A stretch of DNA of 64,000 nucleotides. Source: Pempheris klunzingeri. Lineage: Eukaryota; Chordata; Actinopteri; Acropomatiformes; Pempheridae. A model generated the notes under the pieces. That model saw only the letters and a list, made by a program, of their open reading frames with translations, was not told where the DNA came from and made no database searches. This document shows positions 49,447 to 59,830 of this stretch, piece after piece. The stretch lies in the NCBI RefSeq assembly GCF_042242105.1, contig NC_092020.1, positions 12,467,501-12,531,500 of the forward strand. The letters are read 5' to 3'. The position numbers and the translations under genes were made by a program. Numbering within the stretch: the stretch's first letter is position 1; each line of letters opens with the position of its first letter.

Positions 49447-52307
49447 ATGCAAACAGCTGGTAAACTCATGAAGGTGTTCTTGACGAGACGCATCCCGCAA
49501 GAGGGGATGAAGATCCTCTCAGCAGCTGGAGTGTATGCAGTATTTTCTTAACTTAATTACACACAGACAATGCAGCATTTATTAACTAACAGCCGATTAA
49601 CTGGCTTTACTGTCTATTTCGTTCAGTTTTATTCAGCATGTATGAATACAGTCATCTGCATTGCTTGAATTCATGTTTCTCACTCCTGCAGCCAGTGGAA
49701 GTTAGGAGATCTGTTATTTAAAGTCCATAGACTGTGATCTCTAACACTCCACCTCTATGCCTTAATGAGGTCTGTCTCCATGAAACAGATGCGAGGTGTC
49801 TCTGTGGGACTCTGATGAACCTGTGCCGAGGGCAGAGCTTCTCAAAGGTGTGCAGGGGGCTCACGGCCTTCTGTGTCTGCTGTCAGACAAGATCGATGCT
49901 GAGGTTCTGGACGCTGCAGGTATCCATCATCTGTGTGTAGAACCGGGCCATTGTACTCATCAATCAATCAGTCAATGATTAACATTGACATTCAGTGTCA
50001 ATACTGCTTTCTTGGGAGTCCAAGGTGCATAATAATGATACTATTAAGATAAATTCTAAGGCTTAATGCATAAAACTAGAATAAAAATAAAAATACGGCT
50101 GCAGGGAATAATTACTGTACTTTAGTATAGTAACCAAAAATATAAGATTCAAAGATATTTACAGCCCCTGTACAGTAAAATGCTGCGTCACCACCAATCA
50201 CCAATTCATCACCACTGCTGCAAGTTTTCATGTTACATTGAGATTTTTTTTCACTTTACATTAAAGGATCTTTTTTCTGTAAAAGGGTTTAATGGGTTTA
50301 ATTTTGGGAGTTATTCTTATGCTTTTATTGCAGTCAGGAGTACAGAGATAACAGGAATTGAGGATAGAGAGACATGACACAGAGACATTTTTCTGTCTCG
50401 ATAATCGATTATCAAAATTGTCAAGTATCTGTAGATCAATTATCTGCTTAAGCTCTGATTAGGCAGTAGTATTAGTCTGTTGGTGTAAGTATACCAGTGT
50501 CTATATTTCAGTGTTTCAGCAGATCTGTCTCTGATTTCAGGGCCAAACCTGAAGACAATCAGCACTCTGTCCGTTGGATTTGACCACTTGGCTCTTGACG
50601 AAATCAAAAAACGGTAGGTGCGACGCCCTGGTAGCTCACATGGCACAGCACGTCCCAGCGGCGGCACAGGCTTAAACCCAGCCTTGACCATGTTCTGCGT
50701 CTCATCCCCTCTCTTTCCCTGCTTCGTGTATATTTCATATTTTAAAGCATAAAGAAATGCCATCCCCCCAAACAAATCTTAGGTAACATAAATAAACTGT
50801 GGCTAATTCTCAAAATGATGAAGTGTCATGTGGCATCTAAGTTACATTACTGTTTGTTTTCACCAGTGGTATACGTGTTGGATACACTCCAGATGTTCTG
50901 ACTGATGCCACAGCAGAACTGACTGTAGCTCTGCTGCTGGCCACCGCTCGCAGATTACCAGAGGGAGTGGAGGAGGTCAAAAAGTCAGTCTCACTACATA
51001 TTCACACAACTCTGTGTCTACTTTGAATGTGATTGTGCATCTGTAACCTTTTAATTCATTTCCTTAATGGAGTCACACAATGGTGATACTGTCTTTCTCC
51101 TCCTCTCAGTGGTGGCTGGAGCTCGTGGAAGCCTCTCTGGCTGTGTGGTTATGGTCTGTCTGGCAGCACAGTAGGAGTCATTGGCCTGGGACGCATTGGT
51201 AAGACTTACTGTTATTTCCTCAGTTTACTTTACTTTCATTATCATAGGCTGTTATGTTGTATGACAAGATCCTGTGGCCATGTCCTGTGTTGTCTTACCT
51301 AACTAGCATCAGTGAAGTTTAACACCTGTTCGAAGGTGAGTAAAGGGTTACGTTTGTGTTCAGGCATGGCCATTGCTCGGAGACTCATGCCTTTCGGAGT
51401 GAAGAGGCTGCTTTACTCTGGAAGAACAGCCAAGGCTGACGCTGCTGAGGTGACTGGAGAGTTTGGTAAGAGAAAGGAGAGATATAGAAATGACAAGTAA
51501 TGACAATGTTATTCAACTATCTAATAAAAATAAGGGTTTTTGTAATGTACATCTGCATATTTGGCTATCTCTTTCTTCCCTTCCCCTTTTGTACCTCCTC
51601 CTCCCCCTCTGTTGAACAGTTCCCCTGGACACACTTGTGTCTGAGAGCGACTTCATAGTTGTTTCCTGCTCCCTGACACCGGAAACCCAGGGGCTGTGTG
51701 ACAAGGCCTTCTTCAGCAAGATGAAAAACACAGCAGTCTTCGTCAACTCAAGCAGGTAGACTTCCAAAGCAGTGCAACCCTGGGTGTGCATTACGGCAAA
51801 TAAGCATTGGTTAGGAAACATATTCTGTACCGATTGACTTTTTTTTATGGGTGCAGACGGCTGTCATGTATATGGTCATGACACCTACTATGTTTGCTGT
51901 TAAAATACATGAAGATGTGGTGAACTGTTGGTTGTAGAGGAGCTGTGGTGAACCAGGAGGATCTGTACGAGGCTTTGACCAGCGGACAGATAGCTGCAGC
52001 TGGACTGGATGTCACAACGCCTGAGCCACTCCCAACAAACCACCCCCTTCTCTCACTTAAAAACTGTGGTGAGTATACAGGACATGCACTAGGTAGACAA
52101 GTTTTTTCCCCACTGTTTTCACATGTGAAACTTTGCCTTGATTTTCTTTTTAATGTCATTCCCTGTCCTCTCTTGTCTTCCGCAGTGGTGCTGCCGCACA
52201 TTGGCAGTGCCACCTACTCCACAAGAGGCATCATGGCAGCTTTGTCAGCTCGAAACCTGCTGGGGGGGTTACAGGATACAGACATGCCCAGTGAGCTCAC
52301 CTTCTAG
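49447..52307 (+). CDS. grhpr: Glyoxylate reductase / hydroxypyruvate reductase
   Basis: Nine exons: 49447-49532, 49789-49919, 50541-50613, 50867-50983, 51110-51198, 51364-51465, 51620-51755, 51938-52068, 52186-52307, encoding 328 residues, the same length as human GRHPR. I chose the ATG at 49447 ([11 protein letters not shown]) over the in-frame one at 49468 because it fits human MRPVRLMKVF and puts the catalytic residues at the human numbers Arg245, Glu274 and His293. The NAD(P)-binding GLGRIG lies at 161-166. The enzyme reduces glyoxylate to glycolate and hydroxypyruvate to D-glycerate, limiting oxalate formation. Fish may carry a and b copies; I cannot tell which this is. The gene is convergent with zbtb5. 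Confidence 0.96.
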
Positions 52308-52690
52308 AGCCTGAACCTGAGCTGCTGTATCTACGGCCTCCAATGTGTGAGATTGAAGTGGAGAAGGGATGGAAAGAATAGCAAGAATACTAATGAAGTT
52401 CAGACGTGTTAACTTGATAATAAGGAATTATAATGATTTATTTCTAATGAATTGCACCTTTAATATACAATGTGCATTTTTGAGGAGGTAAAAGCTAAGA
52501 CGTGTATCCAATTTCTGGAAATGACTCACTGCACTCCTTAAAGGTTACATTAACATACTTCTTAGTCTCCACTCTGATGTCTGCTGTAGATTTAAGTCTA
52601 CTGTAACAAAACAGTACAACACTCCATTTGAACACTCCTTTGTGTGCAGAATTCTTCTGAAGAATAAAACTTGTAGTTTAAATGTAATTC
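52308..52690 (+). other. grhpr: grhpr 3' UTR
   Basis: AATAAA at 52663-52668 is the likely polyadenylation signal, about 90 bp from the signal of zbtb5 on the other strand. Confidence 0.65.
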
Positions 52691-52739
52691 ACTGTGTTTT
52701 ATAAATTCCTCGTGCTCAAAATAGATTTAAGATCAATAA

Positions 52740-53024
52740 AAATGACTGATTGCATCATTTATTTTCATCACTCAGACAAACAAGTTATTCCTTGAGAATA
52801 TTTTCAGTGCATTCACAATTTTGCTGCATTTTAGCAGTTTCATTTCATTGAATAATAATTAAAAAAAACGCAAAGGTTGAACATAAAAACATTAATATTA
52901 CATAAATTAATTGACTTTGATTTCATGTAACATAAAATCAAGAATTGATTGGGGTAATAAATAATCAACTTTGTGGTTTTCTCCAAACTGATGTGTGCAC
53001 AAACGTCGGTTAGTGAAGTGCAGG
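52740..53024 (-). other. zbtb5: zbtb5 3' UTR
   Basis: A minus-strand AATAAA (TTTATT at 52758-52763) marks the probable end. Confidence 0.5.
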
Positions 53025-55079
53025 TCAGAGCAGGGTGTCTGGGAATGGCTGATCATCTTTCCAGCTAATGCAGGTGTTTTTCGAGTGCTTATACAGATGG
53101 GAGGACTGGCTGAAGCGTTTGCCACACTTGGGACAGGGATAGGGCTTCTCACCTGTGTGGACACGAATGTGCTTCTTACAGTCAGTCAGGTTCATGAAGG
53201 TCTTGCAGCAGATTTTGCAGGCGTATTTCTTCTCCCCTTCCACCAGCAGTACGTGGTCTTCCGCAGCTGCTTTCTTGCACTTGGACAGAACATCCTCTGA
53301 CGCTCTTGTGAGAGGTGGCCGATCAGCAGCATCCCCTGCTGTTGCAGAGGAGGGATCCGTTTCTGACCCAGGCGGCACTTTGGGGGCGATGCGACGGAAG
53401 GTTGTTGCCGCTGAAACCTTCCCAGCCCTAGAGGGTTGGATGAGGGAAGTTTCCAGACCGAGGCCCGGTCTGATGCCATTCAGGAACCCTGCTAAAGAGT
53501 TTTGGGTGGGCTGGAGGATGAGTGTCTCGCTGAAACCAGAGCCCTGAGTTGGGAGAAGCTGCTGCAAGGGGACAGACGTTACTGGAAAAACAAGCGAGGA
53601 GGAGGAATCCGAGGACTGAGCGGAGGAGGCGTTTGTTTCTCCTAAGTTTTGACATGGTTCCCCAGCATCACTTGCAGCGGCAGCGGCAGTAGCTGCAGCA
53701 GTGAGGCTAGCAAGGCTGTCTTCTTCTTCCAGAGCTCCCATTACTCCTTCATTACTGGAGTTGAGGAAGCAAGAAAAAGCAAGTTCTGACAGGCTCTCTA
53801 GGCCTTCGCCATCTACCGACTCCTCACCCAAATCTCCAGCCTCTCTCTGAGCATCAGTTTGAAGATCTGAGCACAGCTGAGATTGTAAAGCACTGACATC
53901 TCCCTCTGCTGGGCAGGCTGTGGCCATTTTCTCATCATTCAGATGTGTCCTCAAATTGTCTGTGCAGTGTTGGGGTGGATGTGGAGATGGAGAATTGTTA
54001 GGTACTAAATCAGGGGAGTATGAGCTCAGATTTTCCTTTTTCACCTCAATCATAGCCATCTTTGTTTCATCCCCCTCATCCTCCCCTTCCTCTCCCACCT
54101 TTACTTTGACCACAGAGTCTCCATTTGTATCTCCACCCTTCTCCCACACACCTGCACCACCTGTACTGCTGTCCGACTGGCTCGGAAGCTGAATCTCCTC
54201 TGACTCGCCCTTGGTTGCTTCATATTTCTCCTCCTCCTCTTCCTCCCCCTGTCCTGGGCTCTCCCAGAGCCCGTCAGTGGTCTTCAGGCAGTCCGGGGAC
54301 AGCAGCTCCTCTCCTCCCTCCTCTGCACTGATGGTGCTTCTGGTCACGGTAGGTGAACCCTCCTTATAGTTTCCCTCAGGCAGCCTGCAGGACCTCTTTC
54401 TGCCACTGAGCCTGTCCTCTTGTGACTTTCTCTTGTGCCTCAAAAATGGTGCAGCACCCTCCTCGCCACTGACTTGCCTCCTCATCAGGTCTTCAACCCC
54501 ACCAGACTGACTAACCTCCACCCCCACTTCCTCCATATCTGTGTCCTCCTCCATGACAGATGTGGCCTGTTGAAGCAACACCGACCTCTCAGCCTGGGAA
54601 GACGGACACTGCTGCCGCTGCTGCTGTTGCATTGACCTCCAGCCTTTGGGCGGAGATGCAGGGAAGTTTTTCCTGGACAGGTGGAGCTTGCAGGCCTTGA
54701 CCACAGTGTTTAGGTGCAGGTGTGATGCTGCCAACAGCACATCCATCACATTAGATGCCCCCAGAGAGAGGGTGGAGGTGTAAATCATGTCTAGCAGGGT
54801 GGAGAAGGCCTCGGGAGTCACCACCTCTGGATCTAGCTCCATCACACTGGGCCCTCCTCCACCTCCACCACCTGTGTCAGTCCCTGGTCCTCCAATCTCG
54901 TCACAGTTGTCCGTGGAGCTCAAAAGCGCCCTGAAGTGGGAGCTGCATGCTGCCAGGATGGAGCGGTGAGCCTGGAAGCTCTGGCCTCCAACCACCACCA
55001 CACAATCACACAGCTGAGCATGCAGGCGCTGGTGGTTGAGCTGCTTGAAAATATGCAGGAAATGGCCTGGGAAGTCCAT
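53025..55079 (-). CDS. zbtb5: Zinc finger and BTB domain-containing protein 5
   Basis: A single coding exon of 684 residues (human ZBTB5 has 677). MDFPGHFLHIFKQLNHQRLH opens the protein and the BTB dimerisation domain lies at about 24-130. A long acidic, Ser-rich, poorly conserved middle follows. Two zinc fingers sit at the C-terminus: finger 1 uses Cys621, Cys624, His637, His641; finger 2 uses Cys649, Cys652, His665 and Cys670 (C2HC). It ends DTLL, close to human STLL. ZBTB5 is a nuclear repressor reported to act on CDKN1A. The pairing with grhpr matches human 9p13. The middle contains fish-specific poly-Gly, poly-Glu and poly-Ala stretches. Upstream non-coding exons are not resolved. Confidence 0.97.
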   Translation of the reverse strand: MDFPGHFLHIFKQLNHQRLHAQLCDCVVVVGGQSFQAHRSILAACSSHFRALLSSTDNCDEIGGPGTDTGGGGGGGPSVMELDPEVVTPEAFSTLLDMIYTSTLSLGASNVMDVLLAASHLHLNTVVKACKLHLSRKNFPASPPKGWRSMQQQQRQQCPSSQAERSVLLQQATSVMEEDTDMEEVGVEVSQSGGVEDLMRRQVSGEEGAAPFLRHKRKSQEDRLSGRKRSCRLPEGNYKEGSPTVTRSTISAEEGGEELLSPDCLKTTDGLWESPGQGEEEEEEKYEATKGESEEIQLPSQSDSSTGGAGVWEKGGDTNGDSVVKVKVGEEGEDEGDETKMAMIEVKKENLSSYSPDLVPNNSPSPHPPQHCTDNLRTHLNDEKMATACPAEGDVSALQSQLCSDLQTDAQREAGDLGEESVDGEGLESLSELAFSCFLNSSNEGVMGALEEEDSLASLTAAATAAAAASDAGEPCQNLGETNASSAQSSDSSSSLVFPVTSVPLQQLLPTQGSGFSETLILQPTQNSLAGFLNGIRPGLGLETSLIQPSRAGKVSAATTFRRIAPKVPPGSETDPSSATAGDAADRPPLTRASEDVLSKCKKAAAEDHVLLVEGEKKYACKICCKTFMNLTDCKKHIRVHTGEKPYPCPKCGKRFSQSSHLYKHSKNTCISWKDDQPFPDTLL

Positions 55080-55620
55080 AATGGGCGGTAGGATCTCTTC
55101 TTGTCTAGTCTAGTTTTACAGGTTTTCTAGCGTCCGTGATGCTGCTGGCACAAAAACACAATGGAGGTCATTGCGAAAAACAGTCCAGCCGCTCAGGATC
55201 TGTACTGCCTCGTTGTCCACATCTCATCAGGCTGACTGGACTCTGAGCTCCGATCACAAGCCTACCTCCAGTGCGATGTGTAGCAGTGTGTTTGTTGTCT
55301 GCTGGAGCCGGTTTCCTACTGATGCTCTGGAGTATGGGCGGGCCTGGTGCAACAATGAAGGAAGGATGCGGCGCGGTCACGAGCTTTGTCTCCAAGAACA
55401 GCCGCGATATCTGCAAAGCTGCTGCTCGCTTACTGCCGCAACTCAATGATCATATCCGACCAGATGACCTCTTTCCTGGTTATTACTGTTGTTACAGACT
55501 GAGAGCGCAAACACAATCAGCCCGTTTTGGCGTCCACTGTCGATGCCTCCATCATTTAGAGCCCCATCATCGACCCTCCACCGCCCCCAGCTGGTGATGC
55601 TGTGCAAGTGTATCTACGTT
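55080..55620 (-). promoter_or_regulatory. zbtb5: GC-rich upstream region of zbtb5
   Basis: CpG-rich sequence just upstream of the zbtb5 start. It includes a CTCF-like CCAGCTGGGGGCGG on the minus strand at 55581-55594. Open frames here (55171-55597) have no domain and look incidental. Confidence 0.35.
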
Positions 55621-56350
55621 TTTGTCATACTTCGTTAAATCTCATTAAACAAAATGCTATTTTGCAGTAATTGCACACTGCAAGTAAATATATATTTCAC
55701 TATATTTTATAATCGCGGGTAAACATCAATATATTTAATTTTTCATTATACAAATATATGTAAAACAACTGATGTTAGAGAAATGTTTCATATATTCCTC
55801 AGGCAGTGGTCTTAAGCTGCATCGCTCTAATTAGGCACCTGCAGCAGATGAAAGTTTTGATTGAACACTGTGATTTCAAAAATGTATGATTATGATTAGG
55901 GGTCCCAATCTGAGCTGATAGTTTGCCAAATAATAGGTCAGCAGCAGCCGTTGTTGGAGTAAATCACAGAGAAAAGCTTTAATGCTATTATTCCTCTGAG
56001 AAATTGTCATTAAAGAGACAAATAAAAAAACCTTACTGTACTCTGTTCTGTGGCCTAGACTTTAAACTTTTCTTAAACAATTCAAAACTCAAAATGCATC
56101 TAAAACCCAATCCTAAAGTGGTTGTAGTGTCAATGTGAAGACAGAGTCTATATTAAGTTGTTGGTACTGGTGTTAAGCCTACATGTCGGCAGCGAGACAG
56201 TTCCCGATCATTTCTGGTTTTAATTTCATTATAGCATTAAGATTTAGACTCATTAATGAAAATGTTGACAAATTTCTAATGCAGTTTAAGTAGATTTTTC
56301 CATGTATTTGGCACTTGGCAATGAAGTAATAACAAACCAACAAATGAACA
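55621..56350. other. Intergenic between zbtb5 and tomm5
   Basis: AT-rich; no gene or clear repeat is seen. Confidence 0.5.
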
Positions 56351-56625
56351 ATAAACATTGTTCCCTTTATTGTGTGAACACGGCGAGATACACACTATCA
56401 AACTCTCCATTCAACAATGATCACAATGTGTTTAACGACACTAAAGGTGAAAACAAGGTGTTTCCTCAGGCGCACTGATGGACAGACACTGATCGTCTTC
56501 ATCAAGATTTGCTGTCTGCTGCTGCTGATAGTGGTGACGATGACGATGGTTGTGGTGGTCGTCCATACTGCCTCTGGTGCAGTAACCTCTCAGTGGATGG
56601 CGGAAGAAGAGAGCAGCTGTTTCAC

Positions 56626-57139
56626 TCATATGCTGTCCAGCTTCTTTAACACATATGGAGCTGTGTAGACAGAAAACACAGATGGTGAGTCTCCTGTGAG
56701 AACACTGAGAGGAGCTTCATGGGGATTTATGAGTGTGAAATTAGAGCAGGAAGAGTTTTGTGATATTTTCATCTTCGCAGTGATTAGGGCAAATAGCTAG
56801 TGTTGAGATGTTTACATCACACTTGTAGGATATACTGTATACAACAAACATACAAAAACCCCTCATTCTCTAATGCTAGTCTTTCCTTTAGTGCATGAAC
56901 ATGCACGGGGCGACCAAACAATGTCCCCAACACCGACGAAACACTGTTAAAAATGTCATTATTATCAGCACTGAGCTAAAATGTCAATGTCATCTGCCCG
57001 TAAGTTAACGTTACTCACTGGCTCTGAGAAGGGCGACGTAAATAAGAAAGTTTCGTAAAGATGAGATCACGTCTTGTCTCATTTTCTTCTTCATCTCCTC
57101 TGGGTCCATTTTAGGCCCGAGTCCTTCCAGTTTGAACAT
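56626..57139 (-). CDS. tomm5: Mitochondrial import receptor subunit TOM5 homologue
   Basis: Two exons, 57139-57019 and 56660-56626, encode 51 residues, exactly the human length. The gene is too small to appear as an open frame. The product starts [20 protein letters not shown], has one membrane helix ([12 protein letters not shown]) and ends [15 protein letters not shown], against human LLRVTPFILKKLDSI. TOM5 is a small tail-anchored part of the TOM complex of the outer mitochondrial membrane and supports preprotein transfer and complex stability. Donor CCA/GTGAGT and acceptor TACACAG are canonical. Position next to zbtb5 and grhpr matches human 9p13. A minus-strand AATAAA near 56367 marks the 3' end. 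Confidence 0.96.
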
Positions 57140-57204
57140 TACAGCGGTGGTTTTACTGGGTCTTCAGTGAGGAAAATTCACCGTTTCGGGAGCATGGATG
57201 GAAT

Positions 57205-57245
57205 AATCTAAACCGGAAGCACATCACAAGCGGAAGTTACGATGA
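57205..57245 (-). promoter_or_regulatory. tomm5: tomm5 promoter with two ETS/GABP-like sites
   Basis: ACCGGAAG at 57212 and GCGGAAGT at 57230 lie about 70-95 bases upstream of the tomm5 ATG. Paired GABP (NRF2) sites are typical of nuclear genes for mitochondrial proteins. Confidence 0.45.
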
Positions 57246-57259
57246 AGGATGGGGAGCAC

Positions 57260-58150
57260 GGAGGGACAAACCGTATGAAGACACCAGAAGGTAACAATTA
57301 AATGTGGCCCACTGAAAATGGCAACAATAACCATGTGAAGATGGCACCACATTAGGTGAGGTAGTGAAAACTTGTTACATATAGCATACATCTATTATTT
57401 AACTTTTTAAAACGTATTTTTTCTCTCTGGTGGTATGTTAGATTTATTTTTGTTGACTGTATTTCCATAAATGTGTAAGACTTGAAGCAAAGACGTTAAA
57501 AATAGGCATATCTAGTAGCAGTACAGCTTTAAATTACAATCTCAAGCTAATAAGTCAACGTCTAAACTCTAATTTTTTATTATTAAAGAAAGAAACAATA
57601 CCTCTCCTGAACAATAAAACACTGGCCTTTGGGCACAGCAAGGTTAACCCACAAGGATATTCTTGAGCAAAAATACCTCCCAGTGACCCCCTGTTTGTGA
57701 TAATGTAGATAAAAAACAAATTAATTTAGGAATATGCACCATGTAAATATTGATACAGGTCCTAACAAGGCAGATAGCAATACACATAGGACCCGCTTTG
57801 AGGCCCATTTCAGTTCAGCTGATATTGTGATTGCCAAATACATTTTCTGTTGATTAAATTACCACAAATCAGCTGAAACACAATGAACCCTCTTGTGGGC
57901 TTTTTAGTTTCGGAATGATTGTGGGCAAAACCATAAATTAGTGTAAGTTGAGATGAAAACGTGTACATTGATTTGAGCTGTGTTAATTTCACAATACATC
58001 AGACATGGTTTATTTAATGTAATTAGATTTATTGTATTATTAATGTATTATTATTATTATTATTATTATTATTAGTAGTAGTAGTAGTATTAGTATCATT
58101 ACTGGGTGTGACTCGGTGGTTAGAGCTGACCTTGCGGAGGAGGGGTGGGG
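57260..58150. other. Intergenic, AT-rich, with an (ATT)n/(AGT)n microsatellite
   Basis: No gene is seen. At 58044-58090 there is a (TTA)n tract followed by (TAG)n. Confidence 0.5.
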
Positions 58151-58159
58151 GTCCTCTGG

Positions 58160-58180
58160 GCAGACAGTGGAGGAGGCAGG

Positions 58181-58221
<41 letters not shown>

Positions 58222-58482
58222 CGAGCGGAGGGAGGGGGTGGGTTATTTCTGAGCTCAGGGCCGAGGATTAAGGCAGAGAGCAGTCCCAGTACGATGACAG
58301 CATCCAGCACATAGCCAACCCCCCCACACACCACATCACCATCACCATCCGGCCCGGGAGGACGCCGCGGATATTTTTCAGAGGCAAATATCGTTTCCCC
58401 TCAAATTGTTCGCATCACTGATCTTTTTGGGGGACAGCCCTCCCAGACTCCCCGTCCGTCTGTCTCCTCCTCAGACCACGAG
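58160..58482 (+). promoter_or_regulatory. Probable non-coding exon 1 of a plus-strand gene, perhaps frmpd1
   Basis: A GA-rich leader with (GA)n at 58184-58214, then GC-rich sequence ending ACCACGAG/GTGAGTTTTC, a consensus donor. Its ATG at 58293 gives only a short peptide, so the exon looks non-coding. In human, FRMPD1 starts head-to-head with TOMM5 at this place. The name is inferred from gene order only; no FRMPD1 coding sequence is in the window. Confidence 0.4.
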
Positions 58483-59798
58483 GTGAGTTTTCTCGGTATT
58501 TCCCGGTGTTATTGTCTGATGAAGGAGCGCCCGGCTGTGTACACAGGCGCCTGCACCTTGCATCCATTCCTGCCATTTGGACTGATATTTATCTCATCGA
58601 AAAATGAATAATTTAACCGATGGTCGTTTTCACACCGCCTGCAGGCTATACTCGTGTCCCTGTTTGAGAGAGGCGGCGGAGAGATTTAAATCCGATTAAA
58701 ATTATAAAGGAAGCAACAAAAGACTGACCTTTTTTTCTTTGTTAAGCCTCCTGGTTTGACTGACATGGCTGCGGCCAATGATCAAAGTTAGTGTTTGGTC
58801 AGTGCAATAACAAATATTGATTATTTTAAGGGTATTTTAAAGCGTTTATGAACGATAGACTCGATCGATTCGTGGTTCATTCTGACAACCTAAATCAATC
58901 TTATTGGGTTTAATATAAATATGTACAAGGCTACATATCACTGCTGTGAAATTCTGGTGATTTTTTCACCACACTGAATGGCATTCATTCTACATATTCA
59001 CAAACACATGTGTTATGCAGCGATGGTGGAGATCCATGCTGTCGTATGCGCAGTGAAATCACCGTCACTGGCTACAGATTGGAAATGAGCGGACTAAATC
59101 CTGACGGATCAGGGGGATGCCAGGAGTCTGGGTAGTAAAACACGCACATTATGAATGGGCGTAGGCGATGTGCGGCCACTCTGGGACAGTCGCCTCTCCT
59201 TTTTTCCCCCTCTCTGCTCATACCCTTTGGCCAGCAGCAGCCTCTTCCCTGCGCTCTTCCGTGCCGTGCCAGGCATGACAAGCGCAACACAACTAGACCG
59301 GAACAATGCGTTTTGCTGTTCTGGGGCCTTCATTTAATGCATGATATGATTCAATATGACCGCCGATTGCGGTTCCATTTAAACACGTGTGATGCCGCGG
59401 CCTTCGCTGTGCATGCATTCATCACTTGAGTTAATCATTGAGTAGTTTTTTTTTTTACAACAGTGGCCCACAGATGAACACACACAGAAACCCACATAAT
59501 GAATGAATGCCATTTTGATCCAGTGGTGTGCAGCCTTGCCCATGTGTGAAATAGCTGTGGATGCTCAGTGTGTTGCTGTTTCTCCTGTGCCGGCTCTGGC
59601 TGTGCTCTGCCACTGCTGCAGGCATTGTGCTATGACTCAGGGATGTATGCTACAACATGTGATGGGAGTTGCAGCTCCGAGGTCAGTCTGCCAGAGGAGA
59701 AACACTGTGGGCAGAACTCGCACATCAGGAAAGACTTGATGCCTGGCTGCATTAGCCTGAATCTGCCCTGCTCACTACTCCTCTGTCCCACTTACTGT

Positions 59799-59830
<32 letters not shown>

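Noticed and set aside
53155-54635. Several plus-strand frames of 60-130 codons
   Set aside because: Shadows of the zbtb5 coding exon on the minus strand.
55171-55597. Two overlapping plus-strand frames next to zbtb5
   Set aside because: GC-rich promoter sequence with open frames on both strands and no domain.
59803-59830. Short direct repeats (CCAG)n that look array-like
   Set aside because: A simple tetranucleotide microsatellite without spacers; not a CRISPR array, and the genome is animal.
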